DNA of 64,000 nucleotides, from NCBI RefSeq assembly GCF_009738225.1, contig NZ_CP018187.1, positions 878,501-942,500 of the forward strand. The letters run 5' to 3'. The notes under the pieces are model-generated. The model saw nothing but the letters and a program-made list of their open reading frames with translations. It had not been told where the DNA came from and did not search any database. Every line of letters starts with the position of its first letter. Positions within the stretch are counted from its first letter, which is position 1. Positions 47,955-60,196 of the stretch are shown piece by piece. This DNA comes from Streptococcus salivarius. GTDB lineage: Bacteria; Bacillota; Bacilli; Lactobacillales; Streptococcaceae. The position numbers were made by a program, and so were the translations under genes.

Positions 47955-50900
47955 ATGTTTGCACAATTGGATACAAAATCCGTCTATAGTTTCATGGATA
48001 GTGTTGTAGATTTGACCACCTACGTTGAGCGTGCCAAAAAGCTTGGCTATCAAGCCCTTGGCTTGATGGATCGTGACAATCTCTATGCTGCTTATCATTT
48101 TGCTCAGTTTGCAAGTAGCAAGGGTTTACGTCCTTTGATTGGTATGGAAGCTAATCTATTTTACGAGGGCAGAAAAATTCCTTTTCGTCTATTAGCAAAA
48201 AATAATCAGGGCTATAAAAATTTGATGAAGTTGGCAACAGAGCTCTCCTCAGGGCAACGCGAGTTTACAGCTTTTTCGGACTATCTGAATGCTATTGCCC
48301 TCATCCTTCCGAGTGAAGAGTGGGAGCCAGGAATGACTCTTGGTTCAGAGGTTTTTATTGGGATAAGGCCAGAAGATGCTGGCAAAGAGTTTGATTATCC
48401 TGTAATTCCTTTACATACAGTGCGTTATTTTGAGAATGTAGATCGCTCGACAATTCAGATGTTACACGCCATCTCACAAAACGTTTCCTTGTCAGAGGCC
48501 TCTATTTGTCCTATGAATCAGCTTCTTTTCTCGCCTCAAGAAATGGAAAGTGCATATAGTGATATTCCAGAGGCTTTGAACAATTTGGAGCAACTTGTTT
48601 CAGATATTACTTATCAATTTGATACGGATTTGAAGCTTCCCCGTTTTAATCGTGATATGCCAGCAGTTGACCAATTACGTCAATTAGCCCAATCTGGATT
48701 AGAAACTAAAAAGTTAAGCGCAGCAGTTTATCAGGAACGTTTAGACAAAGAATTGTCTATCATTCATCAGATGGGCTTTGATGATTATTTCTTGATTGTC
48801 TGGGACTTATTACGCTTTGGGCGTAGCCGTGGTTATTATATGGGAATGGGACGTGGGTCTGCTGCAGGAAGCTTGGTAGCTTATGTCCTTGATATTACTG
48901 GAATTGATCCCGTTAAAAATGACTTGCTTTTCGAGCGTTTTCTAAATGAAGAACGTTATAGCATGCCTGATATAGATATCGACCTGCCTGATATCTATCG
49001 AAGCGAGTTTCTTCATTATGTTAGGAACCGTTATGGTAGTAAGCACTCTGCTCAGATTGTTACTTTTTCAACTTTTGGGGCCAAACAGGCTATCCGAGAT
49101 GTTTTTAAACGTTTCGGAGCCAAGGAATTTGAACTGTCACAACTTAGTAAAAAGATTTCTTTTCGTGACACCTTGACTTCTGTCTATGAGAAGAATATGT
49201 CATTTAGACAGTTGATTAATCAAAGACAAGAATTTCAGAGAGCTTTTGAGATTGCTAAGGCTATTGAAGGTCAGCCAAGACAGACTTCAATCCATGCTGC
49301 TGGTATTGTGATGAGTGACGATGACCTGACCAACCATATTCCTCTAAAAGCTGGTGAGGATATGATGATTACTCAGTACGATGCCTCCGCAATCGAAGCC
49401 AATGGCTTGCTTAAGATGGATTTCTTGGGCCTCCGTAATTTGACCTTTGTTCAAAAAATGAAGGAGAAACTTGAAGAAGAGCATGGAGTCGCTATAGATA
49501 TCAAATCAATTGATTTGGAAGATCCACAGACCCTAGCTCTTTTTGCCAAGGGGAAAACTAAGGGAATATTTCAGTTTGAGCAGGCGGGTGCTATTAACCT
49601 TCTTAAACGGATTAAACCCGCTAAGTTCGAAGAAGTGGTAGCGACAACCTCTCTTAACCGACCTGGAGCTAGCGATTATACAGATAATTTCATCGCTCGT
49701 AAGTATGGTAAGGAAAAAGTAGATTTGATTGATCCAGTAGTTGCACCAATCCTTGAGCCTACGTATGGCATCATGCTTTATCAAGAGCAGGTTATGCAAA
49801 TTGCCCAAGTATTTGCAGGCTTTACACTCGGAAAAGCCGATTTGCTTCGTCGGGCAATGTCGAAAAAAGATGCCAATGAAATGTCCAAGATGTCCGAAGA
49901 GTTCATGGAAGGAAGTCGTCGGTTGGGACGTAACCCACAGATTGCTGAACGACTCTTTAGTATGATGGCTAAGTTTGCAGGTTATGGCTTTAATAGAAGT
50001 CATGCCTATGCTTATTCAGCACTAGCCTTTCAATTAGCCTATTTCAAAACGCATTACCCTCAGATTTTCTATGACATCATGTTAAACTATTCGTCTAGTG
50101 ATTACATTAAGGATGCAATTGAAAATGGCTTTTCTCTAGCCAGCCTTGATATTAATAGAATTCCCTATCTGGACAAGATTTCAGATGGAAAGATTGTATT
50201 AGGTCTTAAGACTATCAAAGGCTTGCCAAGAGATTTTGCCCTTTGGATTATTGAGGATCGCAAACAAAATGGTAAATACATTTCTATAGAAGACTTTTTG
50301 ACACGTATTCCTAGCAAATATCAGAAAGTCGATAGTCTGACACCTCTTATCCAGATTGGTTTGTTTGATATTTTTGAACCAAATCGTCAGAAAATCATTG
50401 GTAATTTAAGCAACCTCTTTACTTTTGTCAATGAGTTAGGAAGTTTGTTTGCAGAGTCATCTTACTCTTGGGTTGATTATGAAGACTATAGTCAGACGGA
50501 TCGTTATAATTTAGAACAGGAGTTACTAGGAGTTGGGCTTAGCCCCCATCCTTTACACTTGGCTCAAAAAATGGCCTCTCGTCCCTATCAAGCCATTTCT
50601 GATTTGGCTGTTAATACTAAGGCAACGGTTTTGGTTCAGATAGAATCCGTTCGAATTATCAGAACTAAAAAAGGTGATCAGATGGCCTTTCTGAACGTCA
50701 CTGATGGGATCAATAAACTTGATGTTACCCTATTTCCAGAAACTTATTTCTATAATAAGGATAAATTAAGTGAAGGTGGTCTCTTTTATCTTGATGGACG
50801 GACCCAGGAGCGTGATGGACGCATTCAGTTAATCTTGTCAAACATGGAGGAAGCTAGCACGGAGCGTTTCTGGATTTTACTTGAGAATCATGATAAAGAC

Positions 50901-51065
50901 ATAGAAGTTTCTCAAATATTAGCTAAGTATCCTGGACACATTCCTGTCATTATCCGTTATCAAGGAAGTAAGGAAACTATCGTTAGTCAAAGATACAGAG
51001 TAACTAAGAACGAGGAACTTAATCGGGAATTAGCACCTTATGTGCTGAAAACGGTTTTACGGTAA
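47955..51065 (+). CDS. dnaE: DNA polymerase III alpha subunit DnaE
   Basis: 1036 aa error-prone replicative polymerase of Firmicutes that extends RNA primers on the lagging strand before PolC takes over. Order: PHP domain (1-about 230), palm with GRGSAAGSLVAYVL and the catalytic PDIDIDLPD (about 338-346), fingers with QTSIHAAGIVMS and GFNRSHAYAYSALAFQLAYFK, helix-hairpin-helix and OB fold near the end. The PHP metal ligands look lost: the usual H-x-H start reads LDTKSVYSF, and a later block reads MDRDNLYA. AAAGGAGG precedes ATG 47955. Confidence 0.95.
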   Translation: MFAQLDTKSVYSFMDSVVDLTTYVERAKKLGYQALGLMDRDNLYAAYHFAQFASSKGLRPLIGMEANLFYEGRKIPFRLLAKNNQGYKNLMKLATELSSGQREFTAFSDYLNAIALILPSEEWEPGMTLGSEVFIGIRPEDAGKEFDYPVIPLHTVRYFENVDRSTIQMLHAISQNVSLSEASICPMNQLLFSPQEMESAYSDIPEALNNLEQLVSDITYQFDTDLKLPRFNRDMPAVDQLRQLAQSGLETKKLSAAVYQERLDKELSIIHQMGFDDYFLIVWDLLRFGRSRGYYMGMGRGSAAGSLVAYVLDITGIDPVKNDLLFERFLNEERYSMPDIDIDLPDIYRSEFLHYVRNRYGSKHSAQIVTFSTFGAKQAIRDVFKRFGAKEFELSQLSKKISFRDTLTSVYEKNMSFRQLINQRQEFQRAFEIAKAIEGQPRQTSIHAAGIVMSDDDLTNHIPLKAGEDMMITQYDASAIEANGLLKMDFLGLRNLTFVQKMKEKLEEEHGVAIDIKSIDLEDPQTLALFAKGKTKGIFQFEQAGAINLLKRIKPAKFEEVVATTSLNRPGASDYTDNFIARKYGKEKVDLIDPVVAPILEPTYGIMLYQEQVMQIAQVFAGFTLGKADLLRRAMSKKDANEMSKMSEEFMEGSRRLGRNPQIAERLFSMMAKFAGYGFNRSHAYAYSALAFQLAYFKTHYPQIFYDIMLNYSSSDYIKDAIENGFSLASLDINRIPYLDKISDGKIVLGLKTIKGLPRDFALWIIEDRKQNGKYISIEDFLTRIPSKYQKVDSLTPLIQIGLFDIFEPNRQKIIGNLSNLFTFVNELGSLFAESSYSWVDYEDYSQTDRYNLEQELLGVGLSPHPLHLAQKMASRPYQAISDLAVNTKATVLVQIESVRIIRTKKGDQMAFLNVTDGINKLDVTLFPETYFYNKDKLSEGGLFYLDGRTQERDGRIQLILSNMEEASTERFWILLENHDKDIEVSQILAKYPGHIPVIIRYQGSKETIVSQRYRVTKNEELNRELAPYVLKTVLR

Positions 51066-51102
51066 AAAAACAATAAATATTTTCAAATTTAAAGCCATTT
51101 AG

Positions 51103-52176
<1,074 letters not shown>

Positions 52177-52245
52177 TCTCAGTTACTTAAATTATTGTTA
52201 ATCCGTCGCTAATGCGACAAAAAATATAAGGGAGTTTTATTTATC

Positions 52246-53748
52246 ATGAATAAACGTGTAAAAATCGTTGCAACACTTGGTCCTGCGGTTGAAATCCGTG
52301 GCGGCAAAAAATTTGGTGAAGATGGTTACTGGGGTGAAAAACTTGACCGTGAAGCATCTGCTAAAAACATTGCTCAATTGATCAAGGAAGGTGCCAACGT
52401 TTTCCGTTTCAACTTCTCACATGGTGACCACGCTGAACAAGGTGAACGTATGGATGTCGTTCGTATGGCAGAAGACCTTGCTGGTCAAAAAGTAGGTTTC
52501 CTTCTTGATACAAAAGGACCTGAAATCCGTACTGAATTGTTCGAAGGTGATGCTAAAGAGTATGCATACAAAACTGGTGAACAAATTCGTGTTGCTACTA
52601 AACAAGGTATCAAATCAACTCGCGACGTTATCGCTTTGAACGTTGCAGGTGCACTTGACGTTTTTGACGATGTAGAAGTTGGTAAACAAGTTCTTGTCGA
52701 TGATGGTAAACTTGGTCTTCGTGTTGTAGACAAAGATGCTGAAAAACGTGAATTCATCGTTGATGTTGAAAATGATGGTATCATCGCTAAACAAAAAGGT
52801 GTAAACATCCCTTACACTAAAATTCCTTTCCCAGCACTTGCTGAACGTGATAACGCTGATATCCGTTTTGGTCTTGAACAAGGTCTTAACTTTATCGCTA
52901 TCTCATTCGTACGTACTGCAAAAGATGTACAAGAAGTTCGTGCTATCTGTGAAGAAACTGGTAATGGACACGTTCAATTGTTGGCTAAAATCGAAAACCA
53001 ACAAGGTATCGATAACATTGATGAAATCATCGAAGCTGCTGACGGTATTATGATTGCTCGTGGTGACATGGGTATCGAAGTACCATTCGAAATGGTTCCA
53101 GTTTACCAAAAAATGATCATCACAAAAGTAAACGCTGCTGGTAAAGTTGTTGTTACAGCTACTAACATGCTTGAAACAATGACAGAAAAACCACGTGCAA
53201 CTCGTTCTGAAGTATCTGACGTATTCAACGCAGTTATCGATGGTACAGATGCTACAATGCTTTCTGGTGAATCTGCAAATGGTAAATACCCAGTTGAATC
53301 AGTTCGTACAATGGCTACAATTGATAAAAACGCTCAAACTCTTCTTAAAGAGTATGGTCGTCTTGATTCATCAACATTTGACCGTTCAACTAAGACTGAA
53401 GTAGTTGCGTCTGCAGTTAAAGATGCTACTAACTCAATGGATATCAAACTTGTTGTTGCTCTTACTGAATCAGGTAACACTGCTCGTTTGATTTCTAAAT
53501 ATCGTCCAGAAGCTGATATCTTGGCTGTAACATTCGATGAAATTACTCAAAAATCATTGATGCTTAACTGGGGTGTTATTCCAGTAGTTACTGAAAAACC
53601 AAGCTCAACTGATGATATGTTTGATGTTGCTGAAAAAGTTGCATTGGAATCAGGTCTTGTAGAATCTGGTGATAACATTGTTATCGTTGCTGGTGTTCCA
53701 GTAGGTACAGGTGGTACAAACACTATGCGTATCCGCACAGTAAAATAA
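52246..53748 (+). CDS. pyk: Pyruvate kinase
   Basis: Final glycolytic step, PEP plus ADP to pyruvate plus ATP. 500 aa. VATLGPAVE at the start, RFNFSHGDH, LLAKIENQQGIDN (catalytic Lys) and MIARGDMGIEVP are the family landmarks; the C-terminal allosteric domain is complete. AAGGGAG precedes ATG 52246. It is co-transcribed with pfkA and ends at two consecutive terminators. Confidence 0.97.
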   Translation: MNKRVKIVATLGPAVEIRGGKKFGEDGYWGEKLDREASAKNIAQLIKEGANVFRFNFSHGDHAEQGERMDVVRMAEDLAGQKVGFLLDTKGPEIRTELFEGDAKEYAYKTGEQIRVATKQGIKSTRDVIALNVAGALDVFDDVEVGKQVLVDDGKLGLRVVDKDAEKREFIVDVENDGIIAKQKGVNIPYTKIPFPALAERDNADIRFGLEQGLNFIAISFVRTAKDVQEVRAICEETGNGHVQLLAKIENQQGIDNIDEIIEAADGIMIARGDMGIEVPFEMVPVYQKMIITKVNAAGKVVVTATNMLETMTEKPRATRSEVSDVFNAVIDGTDATMLSGESANGKYPVESVRTMATIDKNAQTLLKEYGRLDSSTFDRSTKTEVVASAVKDATNSMDIKLVVALTESGNTARLISKYRPEADILAVTFDEITQKSLMLNWGVIPVVTEKPSSTDDMFDVAEKVALESGLVESGDNIVIVAGVPVGTGGTNTMRIRTVK

Positions 53749-53770
53749 TTTAAGTAGAACTTAAATTGAA

Positions 53771-53796
53771 AGAAGGTCTTTGGATCTTCTTTTTTT
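53771..53796 (+). terminator. pyk terminator 1
   Basis: AGAAGGTC-TTTG-GATCTTCT followed by six T. Confidence 0.85.
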
Positions 53797-53797
53797 G

Positions 53798-53851
53798 GCT
53801 CTATAATCGATTTAGTAGGTTAAACTATTGAAGAGATTATAGAGCTTTTTT
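53798..53851 (+). terminator. pyk terminator 2
   Basis: GCTCTATAATC and GATTATAGAGC, a perfect 11-bp stem across a 26-base loop, followed by six T directly after terminator 1. Confidence 0.7.
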
Positions 53852-54497
53852 CCTAGCTAGGTAAATGAATTGGATAATAATAACAAGTGAAAAAGTGAAG
53901 AATATCATATTTATTCCGAATGGTTTAAAGCAAGATGGCTGATTTGGTTTGTATTTTCAACAGATTTAGTTCTAAGTGTCATATGACTTAGAAGGTCTTT
54001 AGAGAAGAGGGAAATTATCTTTTCAAAGAAATTTTGTTTTTCTTGAAAACAACAGGATAAAAAAATGTCGTTAAATAGACTTCTAAACTATAGTTAAGAT
54101 GGTTATAAGCTATATTTTTTAGAAGGACTGAGTAGATAACCAACCATTTTTATTTCAATAATGACTTATTAATTTAAAAGTTCTAATGAATTATTAATTC
54201 TGAAAATCGATTTTTGAAAAAAATGAAATCATAAGTTTCTTTTTACTGATAATTCTAAAAATAAATAATTATAAAATTATTAATTGAAACGTTTATAAAA
54301 ATAGTAATATCTATAATCATTCTACTGTTTACATGATTATTTTTAAGTGAACCTTATAAAAAAATTGAAAATAAGAGCATTTCTTTTAACAAATATTAGG
54401 AATTTTGTTAAAATATTTAACGATTAGTATTTTTAAATACTTTTAATCTCATTGAGGGGTGAGATACTTAATAGTATAAGTGTGGAGGATTACCAAA
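53852..54497. other. AT-rich intergenic region upstream of the adhesin gene
   Basis: About 650 bases without a gene, very AT-rich in the part nearer the adhesin. TGTTAAAAT at 54406-54414 could be an extended -10, giving an about 80-base leader. Short A/T palindromes (TTAAAATATTTAA) are present but mean little at this composition. I see no RNA gene or known repeat. Confidence 0.5.
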
Positions 54498-57400
54498 GTG
54501 GGTAAAGATTTATTTAATGATAGTATAAGTCGATTTTCGATTCGTAAGCTGAATGTAGGGGTTTGCTCCGTTCTTCTTGGAACTCTGGTTATGGTTGGTA
54601 CTGCTAGTCAAGTATCTGCCGATGAAACAGCTAACCTAGTCCAAGCAGGAGATGTAGCTAGCACTACTGCTACAGTGAGTGATGAGACATCTTCTCAGAA
54701 TGCTGTTGCTACTCAAGCTTCGACGGAAGTCGCAAATCTCTTATCAAGTTATGAGACTAATAGTCAGTCTCAAACCGTTTCAAATGCTAGCGCAGCTACT
54801 TCTGAAACGTCTACAACACAAGCTTCTAGTGAGACAACATCTCAAGCAGCTTCGTCAACGTCAGCAAGTACTGCAGCATCTACCACTAGTGTTGCTGACT
54901 CTACAAGTGTAGGCAATACTACGGGAGTTTCAACGACAGCCTCTGTTACATCAGCATCATCTGAGACACCTGCTTCAGAAACAGCATCTGAAGCACAAGG
55001 TGTGGACGTTCAAGCAGAAGCTTCTACAACGAATGCTCTTTCAAGTGGTGCCGAAGCATCTGCTGTAGAGCAACCTGTTGTAACAGCAGAAACTTCTGGT
55101 CGACGTCGTACACGTCGTGCCCTTGGTGATGCCAATGATCCAAACTTGATTGGTGATGATGTAGAAGACGCAACCTCAACTCCAAAAGTTGAAAAACCAA
55201 CAGAATTTTCTAAAATTAATGCAAAAGAACTAGTTAAACAAATTAACTGGTTAGATTTTGGAGATACAACTGCTTGGACCAATACTACAACATCTAAAGA
55301 CGGTAGAACAGCTCTTCAAGTAGGATCAACTTACACTAAAGAAATTATGCCTGGATATATAGTTAACATTAAGGTTAAGAGTCTTAAACCATTCCAAGCA
55401 ACTGAAATTTATAAAAACCGTATGGAAGCACAAGGTGCTACAGAAGCTGAAAAAGCTACATATGATCCAAATGCAAAAAATGGATACATTGGAACTATTG
55501 GAGATCCTACAACTAGAGCAGCTTTCGCAAACAGAGAAGAAGCATTAGTAGTAGCAGACGCTCAAAATCGTTGGACTGAAATTCGTCAAGAAGGAATTGA
55601 TACTGGTTCAAAACGAACAACAATTTCATCAGAGTATAATGGTGCGAATATCGGTGTTCAATTTGAGATTTCTGCAACATTCCGTGGTAAATCAGTAAAA
55701 CCTGCAGTAGTAGCTGCTGATGGTGAGTCAGCTAACCCTGGTGAATTAGTGTTATTCACTACAAATGGTGCTGGTTGGAAACATATCGGAGAATGGAAAA
55801 AAGCTTCTAATACTGAAACGTATGTAGTTCAAGACACACACAATTATTTTGATCCCGCAAATAACTATAGTAGATCAAAATTTGTTGATGTAAATGGTGC
55901 TAGAATATCAGGACTAAACTTGGAATTACTTCGTAATGCTAATGAGGTTGGCCCAGATAAAAAACCAGTAGCGTGGAAATACTTTGGTAGTCCAGACCAA
56001 GTTACGGGTGGATTAGGAACTGGAGTTTTCGGACCGAACGTGTCTGCTAGCCGTTTTTCAGTACCTCTAGTTATGACTCAAGGAGCTTCAGAAGTGGGAC
56101 TTTATATCGCATCATCAGGTAAACAATCTGCTATGCTTGGATTCTTCCCTCTTGATGAAGGAGACGCTCCAGAAAGTTATGGAAAAGCACAACACTCAAT
56201 TGGAACGGTAGACGGTGTAACAGGTACAAAACTTGCTCAACCATACTTAGGAACTGTAAGTCCTGATATGGATGAAAATAACGCAAATGACTGGACAGGT
56301 GATGATAACACTATTTCTGCTGATGAAGGTGTTGATCAAATCGTACCTGATAACTTAAAAGGTCAAACTAATGATATGATTAAATTAGACCGTACTCGTC
56401 CAGGAACGTATACTTTAGATGTTGAAGCACATACTGATGGTGCTGCTAAAGCGTATGTTTACGGTTGGATCGACTTTAACCAAAATGGAACATTCGATGA
56501 GGATGAACGTTCTGACTTGGCAACTGTTACAAAAGATGGAACAGTTAGACTTGAATTCAGAAATGCAAAAACAATGATTGATCCAAGTGTTACTGAATTA
56601 GGTACACGTGTTCGTATTGCTAGTAATCAATCAGATATTGAAAACCCAACAGGTTTAGCTTTATCTGGAGAAGTAGAAGACTTTAAAACTCAAATTACTT
56701 TCCCTCCAAAAGGTGAACGTAAAGAAACAATCGATGTTCAAGGAGCGACACAAACAGCAACAGTTGCTTTCACGGCTCAAGGACTATCCAAGTACAGCCG
56801 TGATAAAAATGCAGAAATCGATCAAACTGTAGCTCCAGTTATTATTGATAATAGAACGAAACAAGTAGTAAATCCAAAAGCTGATGGATATTATGTAATA
56901 CCAGGAGAAGGTAAATATAAAATTACTCCAAACAGTAATAACGTAGATATTGAATTTACTCCAGAAGATAACTTTGTAGGAACTGCGAGCGGTATAAGTA
57001 TCCGTCGTACAGATGATAATGGTTATACAACTGATTGGGTTTCTAAAGATAAAACATTATTACCATCAATTAATGAAGTGATGGATAATATGGATGGTCT
57101 TTACATTCCAACAGTAACACCTAAAAATATCGAAGGGGAAGACAAGAAATCTACGGATGTTCAAGGAGCTAGTCAAACTGGTACGCCAGAATTCGCTCTT
57201 GAAGGAACAAATAGTAATGGTGAGAAAGTTAAAATCACACCTGATTTTGATTATCCGGCTAAGTTTGTCGATCCAGCGACTGGAAATGTCATCAATGATC
57301 CTGTTTTGACTGTAGAAGGAGAAGGAATTTACTATCTAGACGAGTTGACTGGCAAGGTTACTTTTGTACCAGAACCAGGATTTACTGGAATTGCCAAGGG

Positions 57401-57538
57401 GTAACAGTTTCTCTTACGGCTCCAGTTGGTCGTGACAAAGATGGTAGAGTGCCAGATAATGCTCTTAAGACTGCAACTGCTAAGTACACACCAACTGCCA
57501 CACCAATCACAGTGACTCCTACAGACAAGGTTTCTGAG

Positions 57539-60196
57539 GATGTTCAAAATGTTCCTCAAACCCAAACTCCTACATTTGAGTTGAGTAACGACAAGGCTGC
57601 GAAAATCACAAGCAAGAAATTGGTGGATCCCGCAACTGGTCAACCGACTGATGAAACAACTGTAACAGTAGCAGGGGAAGGAACATACACAATCGATCCT
57701 ACTACTGGTGCTGTGACATTTACTCCTGAAAAAGATTTTGTTGGAACAGCAAAAGGTGTAACTGTTCAAGCAACTGCGACTATTACCAATGCTAATGGTA
57801 AGACAGCAATAATTACTTCAGATGCGAAATATACACCAACTGTAGTGCCAGCTGTTCCAACTGAAAGCCCTGCAACTTCTAAAGATATTCAAGGGGCAAC
57901 ACAAACAGGGACACCAAGCTTTGCAGGAACGACTGTCCAAGTAAATGGTGAAGATAAAGCTATTACGATCAAAGATAATAGCTACACGCTTTTGGATAGT
58001 GATGGCAATGAAGTGACAAGTACACCAGCTTATGCCGCTGATGGTACAACTGAAATTGGTACTTACTCAATTGATTCAGCCACTGGTCAAGTAACCTTCA
58101 CACCGACTGATAAATCATACACTGGTGCAGTCACACCAGCAAAGGTTCAAGCTGAAAGCTCAAACGCTATCAAGGTGGATACAACTTACACACCAGAAAT
58201 CGTTCCAGTAACCCCAACAGCTACACCAGCTGAAACAACTGATATTCAAGGTGCGACACAAACTGGTAAACCTGAATTCAAGGGTGGAACTGTAACAGTA
58301 GATGGCGTTGAGAAAACAGTAGCTATCAATGAAGCTGTTCCAGCAACATTTGATGATGGCTCAACTACCAAGTCAGTTGATGGCGTTGGTACCTACACAG
58401 TAGCAGCAGACGGTACTGTTACATTTGTTCCTGAGAAATCATTTGTCGGAACTGCACCGGCTGTAACGGTTGTTCGTGAAGATAAGAACGGAACCAAAGC
58501 CTCTGCAACTTATACACCAACTGTGACTCCAGTAACTCCAACTGCAACACCAGTTGAAACAACAGATATCCAAGGTGCTACACAAACTGGTAAACCTGTA
58601 TTTACTGAAGGCGATAGACGTGTGCCAATGAACGATGATGTTCCAGCAACATTTGATGATGGCTCAACTACCAAGTCAGTTGATGGCGTTGGTACCTACA
58701 CAGTAGCAGCGGACGGTACTGTTACATTTGTACCAGAACCAAGTTTTACAGGAACAGCACCAGCGGTTACAGTCGTTCGTGAAGACAAGAACGGAACAAA
58801 AGCTTCAGCGACTTACACACCATCAGTAACACCAATCACAGTGACTCCTACAGACAAGGTTTCTGCGGATGTTCAAAACGTTCCTCAAACCCAAACACCA
58901 ACCTTTGATTTGAGTAATGATAAGACTGCTGAAATCACAAGCAAGAAATTGGTGGATCCAGCAACTGGTCAACCAACTGATGAAACAACAGTGACAGTAG
59001 CAGGAGAAGGTAGCTATACTATCGACCCAACGACTGGAGCAGTAACATTTACGCCAGAAAAAGACTTTGTTGGTACTGCAAAAGGAGTAACTGTTCAGGC
59101 AACAGCTACTATTACAAATGCTAACGGTAAGACTGCAACCATTACTTCAGATGCGACCTACACACCAACTGTTGTAGCTGCTGTTCCAACAGCTCAACCA
59201 GCTACATCTAAAGATGTTCAAGGTGCAACGCAAACAGGGACACCAACCTTTGCAGGAACTACTGTCCAAGTAAACGGTGAAGATAAAGCTATTACAATCA
59301 AAGATAATAGCTACACGCTTTTGGATAATGATGGCAATGAAGTGACAAGTACACCAGCTTATGCTGCTGATGGTACAACTGAAATCGGTACTTACTCTAT
59401 CGATTCAGCTACTGGTCAAGTCACTTTCACACCGACTGATAAATCATACACAGGTGTAGTAACACCGGCCAAGGTTCAAGCTGAAAGCTCAAACGGTATC
59501 AAGGTGGACACAACTTACACGCCTGAAATCGTACCGGTAACACCGACAGCAACACCAGCTGAAACAACTGATATTCAAGGTGCTACTCAAACTGGTAAAC
59601 CTGAATTCAAGGGTGGAACAGTAACCGTTGATGGTGTTGAGAAAACAGTAGCTATCAATGAAGATGTTCCAGCGACATTTGACGATGGTTCAACGACTAA
59701 GACAGTTGACGGTGTTGGTACTTACACAGTAGCAGCAGACGGTACGGTGACATTTGTTCCTGAGAAATCATTTGTCGGAACTGCACCGGCTGTAACGGTT
59801 GTTCGTGAAGACAAGAACGGAACCAAAGCCTCTGCGACTTACACCCCAACAGTAACACCAGTTACACCAACAGCAGAAGATACAACATCAACAGGTAAAC
59901 AAGGTCAAACCCAAACAGGTAAGCCTGAATTTACTGAAGGTGACAGCCGTGTGCCAATGAACGATGACGTTCCAGCAACCTTCGACGATGGTTCAACTAC
60001 CAAGACAGTTGATGGCGTTGGTACCTACACAGTAGCAGCCGACGGAACTGTAACTTTTGTTCCAGAGAAATCATTTACTGGAACAGCTCCAGCTGTGACG
60101 GTTGTTCGTGAAGATAAGAACGGAACCAAAGCCTTTGCGACTTACACACCAACTGTGACTCCAGTAACTCCAACAGCAACACCAGCTGAATCTACG
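57539..60196 (+). repeat. Two 1329-bp super-repeats of the adhesin
   Basis: Four fibril repeats starting at 57539, 57884, 58241 and 58565 (spacings 345, 357, 324, 303) are followed by the same set at 58868, 59213, 59570 and 59894 with identical spacings. Each set opens with the odd DVQNVPQTQTPTF version. The copies are similar but not identical, so this is an old duplication of a four-repeat block. Confidence 0.85.

Noticed and set aside
54480..54497. GTG at 54480 as start of the adhesin
   Set aside because: It would place the GGAGGA ribosome site inside the coding sequence; GTG 54498 is correctly spaced.
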